Source: NORP23 sp050302475 (GTDB lineage: Bacteria > Pseudomonadota > Alphaproteobacteria > Rhodobacterales > Rhodobacteraceae). From it: a DNA stretch of 64,000 nucleotides. Positions within the stretch are counted from its first letter, which is position 1. Each line of letters begins with the position of its first letter. A program made the position numbers and the translations under genes. This document shows, one piece after another, positions 52,508 through 62,198 of this stretch. The DNA lies in the NCBI GenBank assembly GCA_050302475.1, contig JBNLBF010000013.1, forward strand, positions 1 to 64,000, read 5' to 3'. The notes beneath the pieces were generated by a model. The model worked only from the letters and a program-made list of their open reading frames with translations. It had not been told where the DNA came from and did no database searches.

Positions 52508-52574
52508 AGGTTTCGTCTTCCCTTCGGTTACAGTTACGTTTTACCTGATCATTCAGGCTGAAATTTCAAGTCTT

Positions 52575-53918
52575 CTACACGGGTTCTTTCATCGTGACCA
52601 GTTCTTCCGCCGCCGTTGGGTGAACCGCGACCGTGCGATCAAAATCTTCTTTCGTTGCCCCCATCTTTACGGCGACCCCGGCCAGCTGGATCATCTCTCC
52701 GGCTGCGGGGCCGACGATATGGCAGCCAAGCACCTTGCGCGAGGCCTTATCCACGATCAGTTTCATCAGCATCCGCTCCTGCCGCCCGGCAAGGATCACC
52801 TGCATCGGACGGAAGGCTGCGCGGTAGATTTCGATATCATACTCTTCGCGGGCGGCTTCTTCGGTCATACCGACAGTGCCGATTTCTGGCTGGGTAAAGA
52901 CCGCCGTCGGGATCAGTTCGTGATCGGGGCTGGTGGGCGTGTCTTTGAACACGGTCTCCACAAACGCCACCCCTTCACGGATGGCGACCGGAGTCAGCTG
53001 CACACGGTCGGTGACATCGCCCACTGCATAGATCGAGGGGACGGTGGTTTGACCATAGGCATCGACCTTCACCTCGCCTTTACGACCAGTTTCAACGCCA
53101 ACCTGTTCCAGCCCCAGATTTTCCGTATTCGCCACACGGCCCGTTGCGTAAAGCACCTGATCGACCACGCAGATCGACCCGTTTGTGCAATGCACATGCA
53201 GCCCGTCATCCTTTTTCTCGATCCGCGTAACATCCGTGCCCAGATGTAGGTTGATCCCCTTGGCGATCATTTCGTCCGAGACATGCCCCCGCACCTCGCC
53301 ATCAAACCCCCTCAGGATCTGGGCCCCGCGGTAATACTGATGCACCTCAGCCCCCATACCGTTGAGGATACAGGCGAATTCGCAGGCGATGTAGCCACCG
53401 CCAACGACCAGAATACGTTTGGGCAGTTCGTCCAACAGGAACACGTCGTTGGAGGTGATCACATGTTCAGCCCCCGGCACGTCCGGGATAAAGGGGCGGC
53501 CACCTGTAGCAATCAGAATAGTCTCGGCGGTTTTGGTCGTGCCATCCGCCAATTCAACGCTATGCGGCCCCGTCACCGTGGCACGCTGGTTGAACGTGTC
53601 AGCCCCGTTGGAGGTCAGACCCTTTTCATAAAGCCCCTCCAACCGGTTGAGTTCACCGTCGATATTGGCGCGCAGCGAAGGCCAGTCGAAGCTGGTCTCG
53701 CCAACCGTCCAGCCGAACCCTTTTGCGTCGGCGAATTGTTGGGAAAAGGCGGACGCATAGACCATCAGCTTTTTCGGCACACAACCGCGGATCACGCAGG
53801 TTCCGCCATAGCGATATTCCTCGGCCAGCGCGACCTTTTTGCCAAGCTGCGCGGTCACTCGTCCGGCGCGAACACCGCCCGAACCACCGCCAATGACGAA
53901 GAGGTCATAGTCATACAT
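52575..53918 (-). CDS. gor: Glutathione-disulfide reductase
   Basis: 447 aa flavoprotein. The FAD-binding GGGSGG is at the N-terminus, the redox pair C41/C46 lies in GGTCVIRGCVPKK, the NADPH-binding GGGYIACEFA in the middle and the active-site base in the C-terminal HPTAAEE. The GTCVIRGCVPKK form is that of alphaproteobacterial and plant GR. It regenerates GSH. rpiA is encoded 3 bp upstream and is co-directional, so the two are likely co-transcribed. Confidence 0.95.
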   Translation of the reverse strand: MYDYDLFVIGGGSGGVRAGRVTAQLGKKVALAEEYRYGGTCVIRGCVPKKLMVYASAFSQQFADAKGFGWTVGETSFDWPSLRANIDGELNRLEGLYEKGLTSNGADTFNQRATVTGPHSVELADGTTKTAETILIATGGRPFIPDVPGAEHVITSNDVFLLDELPKRILVVGGGYIACEFACILNGMGAEVHQYYRGAQILRGFDGEVRGHVSDEMIAKGINLHLGTDVTRIEKKDDGLHVHCTNGSICVVDQVLYATGRVANTENLGLEQVGVETGRKGEVKVDAYGQTTVPSIYAVGDVTDRVQLTPVAIREGVAFVETVFKDTPTSPDHELIPTAVFTQPEIGTVGMTEEAAREEYDIEIYRAAFRPMQVILAGRQERMLMKLIVDKASRKVLGCHIVGPAAGEMIQLAGVAVKMGATKEDFDRTVAVHPTAAEELVTMKEPV

Positions 53919-53921
53919 AGT

Positions 53922-54632
53922 CTATCCAATCACTTTGCTTGTTCCGTCTTCGTGCCCGACGATCACAATGTCTGCGATCTTGATGAACAAGCCGGTTTCC
54001 ACGACACCGGCAATTTGCTTCAGCTGTCGGTGCAGTTTTGGGGCATCCCCGATCCGGTCCAGATGCAGATCCAGAATAAAGTGGCCCTCGTCGGTGACCA
54101 GAGGTTGCTCCCCTGCCATCCGGCGCTTGATCTCCAGCCCGCCAACATCCGCTTTGGACAGAAGCTTGGCGACGCGTTTTTGTGTGCTTTCCCAGCCAAA
54201 CTGAACAATTTCCACCGGAAGGGGGAACTTCCCAAGCGTCGGGACCTCTTTACTCTCATCCGAAATGACGACCATTTTTTTCGCCATCAGAGCAACAAGC
54301 TTTTCCTGCAGTAGCGCACCGCCGCCACCTTTGATCAGGTTACGATCGGGATCGAATTCATCCGCACCGTCAACGATAAGATCAAGGCGGTTAACCTCTT
54401 CCAACGTGACCAGGGGGATATTCAGCTCGCTCGCCTGTTTGGCGGTTGTATAGCTGGTCGGGACGCATTTGAATTTCTCGCCGTTGGCGACACGCTCTCC
54501 GATCAGGTTTACAAAATAATAGGCCGTAGAGCCGGTACCGAGGCCGATTCTCATCCCTGGTTCGACATAATCCATCGCCTTCAGGGCGGCGGTGTATTTG
54601 GCTTTTTCGGGTCCGGATTTGGGGGCGGTCAT
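53922..54632 (-). CDS. rpiA: Ribose-5-phosphate isomerase A
   Basis: 236 aa from ATG 54632 (GGAG at the proper distance; a further ATG at 54644 reads through the ribosome site). Interconverts ribose-5-P and ribulose-5-P. Visible are GLGTGSTAYYFVNLIGE, the catalytic region DGADEFDPDRNLIKGGGGALLQEKLVA and KLPVEIVQFGW-like strands. It is the likely first gene of the rpiA-gor pair. Confidence 0.95.
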   Translation of the reverse strand: MTAPKSGPEKAKYTAALKAMDYVEPGMRIGLGTGSTAYYFVNLIGERVANGEKFKCVPTSYTTAKQASELNIPLVTLEEVNRLDLIVDGADEFDPDRNLIKGGGGALLQEKLVALMAKKMVVISDESKEVPTLGKFPLPVEIVQFGWESTQKRVAKLLSKADVGGLEIKRRMAGEQPLVTDEGHFILDLHLDRIGDAPKLHRQLKQIAGVVETGLFIKIADIVIVGHEDGTSKVIG

Positions 54633-54777
54633 TTTGAGCTCCATGGCTGGTTATGTGTGCCTTATAGGCAGATTCGTCACCCTTCGCGAGAGGCACTTTG
54701 TCGTGATAACCGCCTTTTGCCTGCGGAGGGTCGGTTTTCGGCTGTGCGAATGTGGGACAAGGGCGTAGCGTGGCGGC

Positions 54778-56169
54778 ATGTTTCTGTCGGTATTTGATAT
54801 CTTCAAGCTTGGCATTGGCCCATCCTCGTCCCACACAATGGGGCCGATGGTCGCCGCCGCGCGGTTTCTGGACCTGATCCGGTCGGGTAAAGACCGCGTG
54901 CCCGGTTCGGGCGACGTGGCGCGGCTGGGTTGCCGTTTACATGGATCACTAGCCTTCACCGGTAAGGGCCACGCGACGGATCGGGCGGTGCTGCTGGGGC
55001 TGGCGGGATTCACGCCCGAAGCGTTCGATCGCGACGCGGCGGATGATGTCGAGGCGGCGGTAAAGGCTAATGGTCGGATCTCCCCACCTGACCTGCCAGA
55101 GCTGGCCTTTGATCCGGGCGCTGATCTTGTATTCGACTATGGTCCACCGCTGGAAGGTCACACGAACGGCATGGTTCTATCGGCCTATGACGCCGCCGGA
55201 AATTTGTTTGCGCGCGAAACATACTATTCCGTCGGCGGTGGCTTCGTACTGACGGAGAAGGAGCTGGCCGCGCAGGACCCAACCGAAATCCCCAAAGACG
55301 TCCCCTACCCGTTCCGCAGTGCCGCCGACATGGTGCGGATGGCGGAAAAGGCAGGAAAATCGATTGCCGATATCAAACGCGCTAACGAACTGACGCATAT
55401 GTCGGCGGCGGACCTGTCGGCGGGGCTGGCGAAGATCTGGGCGGTGATGAATGCCTGCATCAATCGGGGGCTGGAAACCGGTGGCATCTTGCCCGGCGGG
55501 CTGAACATGCGCCGTCGTGCCAAAGGGATTCACGAAGCCTTACAGGCCGAACGTGGACAGAACTTTTCCGCCCCCCACACAATCAACGACTGGATTTCGG
55601 TCTACGCGATTGCGGTGAACGAAGAAAACGCCGCAGGCGGACAGGTTGTGACCGCGCCTACCAACGGGGCCGCGGGCGTTTTGCCCGCTACGCTGCGCTA
55701 TTATCTTGACCACGTGCCGGATGCGGTGCCCTCAAAAATCGACGATTTCCTGCTGACAGCCGCGGCTGTGGGTGGGATCATCAAGACGAATGCCTCGATC
55801 TCCGGTGCAGAGGTTGGTTGTCAGGGCGAGGTTGGTTCGGCGTCGGCTATGGCGGCTGCTGGTCTGTGCGCGGTCATGGGCGGCACGCCATCGCAAGTCG
55901 AAAACGCGGCAGAGATTGCGCTGGAGCATCATCTGGGCATGACCTGCGACCCGATCAAAGGTCTCGTGCAAGCGCCCTGTATCGAACGCAACGGGCTAGG
56001 CGCGATAAAGGCGGTGTCTGCGGCGTCACTGGCGCTGCGCGGGGATGGCCAGCATCTGGTCAGTCTGGACGCTTGCGTTGAGACGATGCGTCAAACGGGG
56101 CTGGATATGAATGCGAAATATAAAGAGACTTCGCAGGGAGGTCTGGCGGTGAATGTACCAGATTGTTAG
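54778..56169 (+). CDS. sdaA: L-serine ammonia-lyase, 4Fe-4S
   Basis: Deaminates serine to pyruvate and ammonia. 463 aa single-chain enzyme: the N-terminal beta domain with VFDIFKLGIGPSSSHTMGPM and the alpha domain with the cysteines of the labile 4Fe-4S cluster (GAEVGCQGEVGSASAMAAAG and HHLGMTCDPIKGLVQAPCIERN). It is opposed to the serA/B/C synthetic genes found in the same window. Starts 134 bp upstream-divergent of rpiA. Confidence 0.95.
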   Translation: MFLSVFDIFKLGIGPSSSHTMGPMVAAARFLDLIRSGKDRVPGSGDVARLGCRLHGSLAFTGKGHATDRAVLLGLAGFTPEAFDRDAADDVEAAVKANGRISPPDLPELAFDPGADLVFDYGPPLEGHTNGMVLSAYDAAGNLFARETYYSVGGGFVLTEKELAAQDPTEIPKDVPYPFRSAADMVRMAEKAGKSIADIKRANELTHMSAADLSAGLAKIWAVMNACINRGLETGGILPGGLNMRRRAKGIHEALQAERGQNFSAPHTINDWISVYAIAVNEENAAGGQVVTAPTNGAAGVLPATLRYYLDHVPDAVPSKIDDFLLTAAAVGGIIKTNASISGAEVGCQGEVGSASAMAAAGLCAVMGGTPSQVENAAEIALEHHLGMTCDPIKGLVQAPCIERNGLGAIKAVSAASLALRGDGQHLVSLDACVETMRQTGLDMNAKYKETSQGGLAVNVPDC

Positions 56170-56214
56170 GTTTCCATAATATATTCAAACTGAAATTGGC
56201 GCTCGGAGATATTT

Positions 56215-56400
56215 ATGGAAATAGCGGTTTCACTTCTAATGTATGTCTTCGTAATCGGCGTTATCATAGTGCTTTTCGTGTGGGTCGGGGATATGGCCAA
56301 AGCGAGAGGTCACAGTCCTTGGCCTTGGTGGATTCTATCCTTTTTCACATCGCCATTTTTAGCGATAATTATAATGTGGCTTTTTATTTCCAAAAAATAG
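56215..56400 (+). CDS. Small membrane protein, unknown
   Basis: 61 aa with GGAG six bases before the ATG. Two membrane segments (about 5-25 and 39-57) surround the loop GDMAKARGHSPWPWW. Sequence is A/T-rich (many ATT, TTT codons) compared with the neighbours, a sign of either transfer or weak constraint. It lies between sdaA and the convergent thiamine pyrophosphokinase gene. The SPWPWW element and ribosome site make it more than chance. Confidence 0.65.
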   Translation: MEIAVSLLMYVFVIGVIIVLFVWVGDMAKARGHSPWPWWILSFFTSPFLAIIIMWLFISKK

Positions 56401-56407
56401 TTTTGCT

Positions 56408-57055
56408 TCATTCCCCAAAAAGCTGGTTGATTGCGGTTATTAAATTCTCACGCGGCAGGATCAACAAAGCTTTGCGTTCGTTCAGAGTTATACGAATCTC
56501 GTCTGCAGATGCTTCATTCGACATGCTGGATTTCTGGTCCGGCGCGAGCGGCACCTCGTCCAAAGGCCAATGCAGGCCGGTAGACGATGCCTTGACCGGC
56601 GCAAGCGGAAACAGTGATATACGGGTGCCAATGGGTAGCCGCAATTGTGTTTCTAAAGGGGCCAGCAGGATCAGGTCGGTTTCATCCAGCAGGATCACCC
56701 GTTTGTCGGGGCGCGTTAGTAGCACCTGAAGATTGGCCAAGGTGTGATCCATCCGCCGTCCGGTAAAGCCGACGGCGAGGAAATAGGGAGCATCGACCCC
56801 ATCAAGGCATTTTTCGAAATCGGTTGTATCCTGATCGTCGATCCGGTGGGTCTTTGCCCCCGGAACATCCGTTCCGCTATCCATATCACCAATCACGTGG
56901 CTGACCGTGTGGCCCAGCGCAGCAGCGGCTTCTCCGCCGCGATCTGCACCGATAATGGTGGGCGCATGGGCTATCGCCTGTTCCAAAACCTCCACCGCGA
57001 AAGGGGCTCGCCCAACCAGCGTCACCGGGGTGTAGCTGTGGACAAGAATACTCAT
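56408..57055 (-). CDS. Thiamine diphosphokinase
   Basis: 215 aa; makes thiamine diphosphate from thiamine and ATP. The catalytic motifs are ADRGGEAAAALG, VIGDMDSGTD and DQDTTDFEKCLD, with GFTGRRMDHTLANLQVLL for the thiamine site. It overlaps the DUF2842 gene by four bases and should follow it in one transcript. A ThiE-like gene lies far upstream in the window. Confidence 0.92.
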   Translation of the reverse strand: MSILVHSYTPVTLVGRAPFAVEVLEQAIAHAPTIIGADRGGEAAAALGHTVSHVIGDMDSGTDVPGAKTHRIDDQDTTDFEKCLDGVDAPYFLAVGFTGRRMDHTLANLQVLLTRPDKRVILLDETDLILLAPLETQLRLPIGTRISLFPLAPVKASSTGLHWPLDEVPLAPDQKSSMSNEASADEIRITLNERKALLILPRENLITAINQLFGE

Positions 57056-57267
57056 GCGTCCGGGTCGTCCTTACCGACGCCGGTAAAGACGAATTTGAAC
57101 GGCAGCGCCCAGGCCACCCCGAGGATCGCGTAAATCGGGATCGCCAGCCATTTGTTCAGCGTGCCGATATAGCCTAAGAGCGTGACGGCCACGACGATAT
57201 AGACCGGCAACCATACGACCAGCAAAAACAGCGACCAGCGCCTGCGGGATTTGTGGCTAAGGGCCAT
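57052..57267 (-). CDS. DUF2842 small membrane protein
   Basis: 71 aa with two membrane helices (about 13-33 and 40-58) and a short charged C-terminus (KDDPDA). The family is found in alphaproteobacteria and has no assigned role. Its start overlaps the purA stop by one base, so it is in the purA transcript. Confidence 0.85.
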   Translation of the reverse strand: MALSHKSRRRWSLFLLVVWLPVYIVVAVTLLGYIGTLNKWLAIPIYAILGVAWALPFKFVFTGVGKDDPDA

Positions 57268-58559
57268 CAGTCGGCGAACGGATCGGTGACGAGGATTGTG
57301 TCCTCGCGCTCAGGACTGGTGGACAGCAGTGCGACGGGGCAGTCGATCAGTTCTTCGATCCGGCGGACATATTTGATCGCGGCGGCGGGGAGTTCGGACC
57401 AGCTGCGCGCGCCTTCGGTCGATTCCGACCAGCCTTCGATTTCTTCGTAAATCGGCGTACAGCGGGCTTGTTGATCGGCGGCGGTCGGCAGGTAATCCAG
57501 CGTTTTGCCGTCCAGATCATAGCCCACGCAGATTTTCAGCGTTTCAAATCCGTCGAGCACATCCAGCTTCGTCAAGGAAATCCCATTGACGCCTGACGTC
57601 GCGCAGGTCTGGCGCACCAGACAGGCATCGAACCAACCGCAGCGACGTTTGCGTCCGGTGGTGGTTCCGAATTCATGTCCGCGCTCGCCCAGTCGTTGGC
57701 CGTCAGCGTCCTCCAATTCGGTTGGGAATGGTCCCTCGCCCACGCGCGTCGTGTAGGCTTTGACGATGCCCAGCACAAAATCAATCGAGCCCGGCCCGAT
57801 CCCGGTGCCGGTCGCCGCCTGTCCGGCGATGACGTTGGACGAGGTCACATAAGGATACGTCCCAAAATCAATATCCAGCAGCGCGCCCTGCGCCCCTTCA
57901 AACAGGATACGTTTACCGGCTTTGCGCTGTTCATTCATGACTTTCCAAACGGGGCCAGCGAATTGCAGGATCTCGGGTGCTATCTCTTTCAGTTTCGCGA
58001 TCAGCCCGTCGCGATCAATCGGATCCAGCCCCAGACCATTGCGCAGCGCATTGTGATGCACCAGCGCCCGGTCCACGCGAAGTTCCAGCGTCGCGTCGTC
58101 CGCCAGATCGGCGACGCGGATAACGCGACGGCCAACTTTATCCTCGTAGGCCGGGCCGATGCCACGGCCTGTCGTGCCGATTTTGGCGACAGAGTTCTGA
58201 CCTTCGCGCGCCCGATCCAGTTCGCCGTGGAACGGCAGGATCAGCGGGGTGTTTTCGGCGATCATCAGCGTCTCGGGTGTAATTTCGACCCCTTGCGCAC
58301 GGATTGTCGCAATTTCGTTCAGCAGCGCCCAAGGGTCCAAAACGACGCCGTTCCCGATGACCGATAATTTGCCGCCGCGCACGACGCCCGAAGGCAGTGC
58401 GTGGAGTTTGTAAACCTCACCGTCAATGACCAGTGTGTGGCCCGCGTTATGTCCGCCCTGAAAACGCGCGATAATGTCAGCGCGTTCCGACAGCCAGTCA
58501 ACGATCTTGCCTTTGCCCTCGTCGCCCCACTGGGCCCCGACAACCACTACATTCGCCAT
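57267..58559 (-). CDS. purA: Adenylosuccinate synthetase
   Basis: Condenses IMP with aspartate using GTP in AMP synthesis. 430 aa. The GTP-binding GAQWGDEGKGK at residues 8-18, HNAGHTL, the IMP-site TTGRGIGPAYEDK and the C-terminal GTTTGRKRRCGWFD are intact. First gene of purA-DUF2842-thiamine diphosphokinase. Confidence 0.97.
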   Translation of the reverse strand: MANVVVVGAQWGDEGKGKIVDWLSERADIIARFQGGHNAGHTLVIDGEVYKLHALPSGVVRGGKLSVIGNGVVLDPWALLNEIATIRAQGVEITPETLMIAENTPLILPFHGELDRAREGQNSVAKIGTTGRGIGPAYEDKVGRRVIRVADLADDATLELRVDRALVHHNALRNGLGLDPIDRDGLIAKLKEIAPEILQFAGPVWKVMNEQRKAGKRILFEGAQGALLDIDFGTYPYVTSSNVIAGQAATGTGIGPGSIDFVLGIVKAYTTRVGEGPFPTELEDADGQRLGERGHEFGTTTGRKRRCGWFDACLVRQTCATSGVNGISLTKLDVLDGFETLKICVGYDLDGKTLDYLPTAADQQARCTPIYEEIEGWSESTEGARSWSELPAAAIKYVRRIEELIDCPVALLSTSPEREDTILVTDPFAD

Positions 58560-58625
58560 GAATCACGCCTCTCCGGTTGGTCCGGGGTGCTTATAGAGCG
58601 GGACGCGGGGGAGGTGAACCGGAAT

Positions 58626-59276
58626 CTAGTACATCGAGGTACGATATGCCTCTTCCAGCTCTTCATCCTTTTCGGCCATCTCAGCATCGTCATCGGGCGC
58701 GCCTGTGGTCTGATCCAGCAGGATGTTCATCAGACTGGGCATGTCCTTGCGGTTCTGAAGGCTGGCGGGGTCCCAGAGTTTCGACCGACGCAGCGCCTTG
58801 GCGCAGTGGAGAAACACCTCGGATATCTCGACAATGATCGCAATGGACGGTGTGCGGTCATTTACGGCCATCCGCGCCAGAAGATCGGGATCGTTGGACA
58901 AGGTTGCCTTGCCATTTATCCGCAAGGTTTCGTCATAACCGGGGATCAGAAACAACAGACCGACATTGGGAGTGCTGACGATATTTGCCAATGTGTCCAA
59001 ACGGTTATTTCCGGGACGGTCCGGGATGGCGAGAGTCTTTTCGTCCAGAATTTCGACAAAGCCCACCGGATCGCCGCGCGGGCTGACATCTGCGCGCCCG
59101 TCGCGGTCCTGCGTTCCGACACAAACAAACGGCGAGCGGCGAATAAAATCCTGCGCATGGACATCCAGATGGTCGAGGCTTTTCAGTGCAGCCAACGTGT
59201 GCGTTGCCGGGTAAAGTGCCCGCAATGTCTGTTCGTCTGTAATCGTATAATCTGAATTGATCTGATAATCTGACAT
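58626..59276 (-). CDS. FMN-dependent PPOX-type flavoprotein
   Basis: 216 aa from ATG 59276 (GGAGG six bases upstream). Split-barrel fold of the pyridoxine-5-phosphate oxidase group, MSMEG_1061 type: PFVCVGTQDRDGRADVSPRGDPVGFVEILDEKTLAIPDRPGNNRLDTLANI, then VGLLFLIPGYDETLRINGKA. Substrate unknown; some relatives reduce F420 or bind haem. Single gene, between purA and serA. Confidence 0.88.
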   Translation of the reverse strand: MSDYQINSDYTITDEQTLRALYPATHTLAALKSLDHLDVHAQDFIRRSPFVCVGTQDRDGRADVSPRGDPVGFVEILDEKTLAIPDRPGNNRLDTLANIVSTPNVGLLFLIPGYDETLRINGKATLSNDPDLLARMAVNDRTPSIAIIVEISEVFLHCAKALRRSKLWDPASLQNRKDMPSLMNILLDQTTGAPDDDAEMAEKDEELEEAYRTSMY

Positions 59277-59389
59277 ATGAATCCTCCCGAAAATGCTTTC
59301 AGTGGTTTTCCACTTTTGTGTTTTCGAAAGGCTAACCACCATTTAATTCAGCTGTCAAATTAAATAACTAGAAGCGCCAGAACGAATAA

Positions 59390-59409
59390 GGCCGCTCCGA
59401 AGAGCGGCC
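59390..59409 (-). terminator. Terminator after serA
   Basis: Perfect 8 bp stem GGCCGCTC / GAGCGGCC; on the serA strand the loop is TTCG, followed by TTATTC. Eight bases past the serA stop. Confidence 0.75.
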
Positions 59410-59416
59410 CTTTATC

Positions 59417-61009
59417 CTAGAAACTCAGCGACTTGGCTTGAGTGACCTGCGCCAACTCCGCGATCCTTTTCAGGGCCGCATCATCGACAATCGCATCGAC
59501 CCCCAGAAGGGCGATCGCCTCGCCAGCTTTTTCGGACCGGCCCAAGGCGAAGGTGGCGATATTGATCCCCAGCTCACCTAGCATTGTCCCCAGCGCACCG
59601 ATATACCCCGGCGTGTCGTTGTTGGTTGTATAGAGCATGAACGGCGTTGGTTCCGCCTCCAGGTTAATCCCCTTAATCTGGATAAAGCGCGGCTTCCCGT
59701 CGGAATAGATCGTGCCGGCAACAGAACGGGTCTGCTGCTCCGTCTTTACGATCAACCGCATGTAAGACCCAAATGCACCCTGCGCATCCTTGCGGGTTTC
59801 GGTGATATGGATACCACGCTCACGTGCAACGACGGGGGCCGAAACCATGTTCACGCCACCCTCACCCACCAGCGGTTTCATCAACGCTGCCGTTAGCGAA
59901 GATACCAAGGGTTTCAGGTTCAATTCCCCGACGGAGCCAACAAATTCGATCTCGATTTCCTTGATCGGATTTTCTGTCACCTGCCCGGCAAATCCGCCGA
60001 GCAATTCGGACAGATCGATCCAGGGTTTCAGGATCGGGGCTTCCTCAGCCGTCACGCTTGGGGCGTTGATGGCGTTGGATATCGCGCCGTGCATCAGATA
60101 ATCGGACATCTGTTCGGCCACTTGAAGCGCGACGTTTTCCTGCGCTTCGGAGGTTGCAGCGCCCAAATGTGGGGTACAAACGACATTTGGCGCGCCGAAC
60201 AGCGGGTTGTCCGTTGCGGGTTCTTCGGCGAACACGTCAAACGCAGCGCCGGCCAACTGACCGGATTTGAGCGCTTCGGCCACGGCGACCTCGTCAACCA
60301 GACCACCACGGGCACAGTTGATCAGGCGCGCGCCGGGTTTGATTTTTGCGATTTTGTCGGCGGACAGCAGGTTCGCTGTCTTTTCCGTTTTCGGCAGATG
60401 CAGCGTCAGGAAATCGGCGCGGGCCAGCAGATCGTCGAGCTCGTCGATCTTGGTGACACCCATGCTTTCGGCCTTCTCGCTCGACAAGAATGGGTCATAG
60501 GCGATGACTTTCATCTTTAGGCCAATCGCGCGCGACGCCACAACGGACCCGATATTCCCGGCCCCGATCAGACCCAGCGTTTTGCCGGTGATTTCGGACC
60601 CCATGAATTTCGATTTCTCCCATTTACCGGCTTGCGTGGACGCATCGGCGGCGGGGATTTGGCGGGCGCAGGCGAACATCATGGCGATGGCGTGCTCGGC
60701 CGTGGTGATCGAATTTCCGAACGGCGTGTTCATCACAACCACGCCTTTTGCCGACGCGGCAGCCAGATCAACATTGTCGACACCGATACCTGCGCGACCG
60801 ATGACTTTCAGGTTGTCGGCTTTGGCGATCAGATCAGCGGTGGCTTTAGTGGCGGACCGGATGGCGAGACCGTCATAATTGCCGATAATCTCGGCCAGTT
60901 TTTCCGGGTTTTTGCCAAGGTCAGGCTGAAAATCCACCTCCACCCCGTTGTCTTTGAAAATCTGAACGGCAGCTTCCGAGAGTTTGTCGGAGATAAGAAC
61001 TTTGGGCAT
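59417..61009 (-). CDS. serA: Phosphoglycerate dehydrogenase
   Basis: First step of serine synthesis. 530 aa from ATG 61009, with AGGAG seven bases upstream; the long-chain type with an intervening domain and a C-terminal ACT domain. Seen are GRAGIGVDNVDL, the NAD-binding GLIGAGNIGSVVASRAIGL, NCARGGLVDE with the catalytic Arg, and H-x-G-A-A-T-S-E in TPHLGAATSEAQ. serC is 22 bp upstream in the same operon. Confidence 0.97.
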   Translation of the reverse strand: MPKVLISDKLSEAAVQIFKDNGVEVDFQPDLGKNPEKLAEIIGNYDGLAIRSATKATADLIAKADNLKVIGRAGIGVDNVDLAAASAKGVVVMNTPFGNSITTAEHAIAMMFACARQIPAADASTQAGKWEKSKFMGSEITGKTLGLIGAGNIGSVVASRAIGLKMKVIAYDPFLSSEKAESMGVTKIDELDDLLARADFLTLHLPKTEKTANLLSADKIAKIKPGARLINCARGGLVDEVAVAEALKSGQLAGAAFDVFAEEPATDNPLFGAPNVVCTPHLGAATSEAQENVALQVAEQMSDYLMHGAISNAINAPSVTAEEAPILKPWIDLSELLGGFAGQVTENPIKEIEIEFVGSVGELNLKPLVSSLTAALMKPLVGEGGVNMVSAPVVARERGIHITETRKDAQGAFGSYMRLIVKTEQQTRSVAGTIYSDGKPRFIQIKGINLEAEPTPFMLYTTNNDTPGYIGALGTMLGELGINIATFALGRSEKAGEAIALLGVDAIVDDAALKRIAELAQVTQAKSLSF

Positions 61010-61031
61010 GTGTATGCTCCTGTATGAGAAA

Positions 61032-62198
61032 TTAGAGATCAGCTTTGGCGGTTGCGAAGGCCCAGTCGAGCCATGGCAACAATGCTTGAACATCAGCCGT
61101 ATCGACCGTTGCCCCGCACCAGATACGCAATCCGGCAGGCGCGTCGCGATAGCCGTTGATGTCATAGGCGGCGGCCTCGGCTTCCAGCAGCTTCACCATG
61201 GATTTGGTGAAGGCTTTTTGCTCGTCGTCTGACAAGGCGGCGATCTGTGGATCGGTGATTTTCAGGCACACGGAGGTGTTGGACCGTTGCTCTGCCACCG
61301 GGACGAGGTTTTCGATCCAGTCGGTTGCATCGACCCAATCCTGAAGCGCTGCGAAATTCGCATCGGCACGGGCACAGGTGGCATTCAAACCGCCCAGACC
61401 TTCGATCCATTCCAGCGAATCCTCGGCATCCGCTACGGCCAGCATGGACGGCGTGTTGATGGTTGCGCCGGTAAATATCCCCTCGATCAGTTTGCCACCC
61501 TTGGTCAGGCGGAAGATTTTCGGCAAAGGACGGTCCGGGGTGAATGTTTCCAGACGCTCAACCGCGCGGGGCGACAGGATCAGCACGCCGTGTGCGCCCT
61601 CTCCACCCATGGCTTTCTGCCAGCTGAAGGTGGTGACATCCAGTTTTGGCCAATCCAGCTTCTGCGCAAAGGCGGCAGATGTCGCATCACAAATCGTCAG
61701 ACCGGCACGGTCAGCGACAATCCAGTCGGCGTTCGGGATGCGCGCACCGGATGTCGTACCGTTCCATGTGAATATAACGTCAGCGTCGGGGCGAACCGCA
61801 TCGAGGTTTGGCAGCTCGCCATAAGGCGCGTCCAACACACGGACATCATCCAGCTTTAGCTGTTTGGTAATGTCGGTTGCCCAGCCAGCACCAAAGCTTT
61901 CCCACGCCAGCACATCGACGGGTTTCGGCCCCAGCATCGACCAGAGCGCCATTTCAACAGCGCCGGTATCGGACGCTGGCACGATGCCGACACGATAACC
62001 TTCGGGGACCTCCAGCAGCGCGGCCATTTGATCGATGACGCGTTTCAGTTGCGCTTTGGGTTCTGCGGCACGGTGGGATCGGCCCAAGAATGCTTTGGCA
62101 GCAACCGCATCAAGCGAATAGCCGGGGCGTTTTGGACAGGGACCAGAGGAAAATTCAGGACGCGCAGGCAAAACCTGCGGCTTTTCAGGGAAGCTCAT
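61032..62198 (-). CDS. serC: Phosphoserine aminotransferase
   Basis: Second step of serine synthesis: 3-phosphohydroxypyruvate plus glutamate gives phosphoserine. 388 aa, of the alphaproteobacterial/archaeal-like SerC class (starts RPEFSSGPCPKRPGY). The PLP lysine sits in TFSWQKAMGGEGAHG and FTWNGTTSGARIP holds the substrate-phosphate site. The leader in front contains a structured RNA. Confidence 0.95.
   Translation of the reverse strand: MSFPEKPQVLPARPEFSSGPCPKRPGYSLDAVAAKAFLGRSHRAAEPKAQLKRVIDQMAALLEVPEGYRVGIVPASDTGAVEMALWSMLGPKPVDVLAWESFGAGWATDITKQLKLDDVRVLDAPYGELPNLDAVRPDADVIFTWNGTTSGARIPNADWIVADRAGLTICDATSAAFAQKLDWPKLDVTTFSWQKAMGGEGAHGVLILSPRAVERLETFTPDRPLPKIFRLTKGGKLIEGIFTGATINTPSMLAVADAEDSLEWIEGLGGLNATCARADANFAALQDWVDATDWIENLVPVAEQRSNTSVCLKITDPQIAALSDDEQKAFTKSMVKLLEAEAAAYDINGYRDAPAGLRIWCGATVDTADVQALLPWLDWAFATAKADL

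Noticed and set aside
56163..56729. 188-codon plus-strand frame
   Set aside because: Overlaps both the small membrane protein and the thiamine diphosphokinase; its composition is Ser/Arg-rich with no motif.
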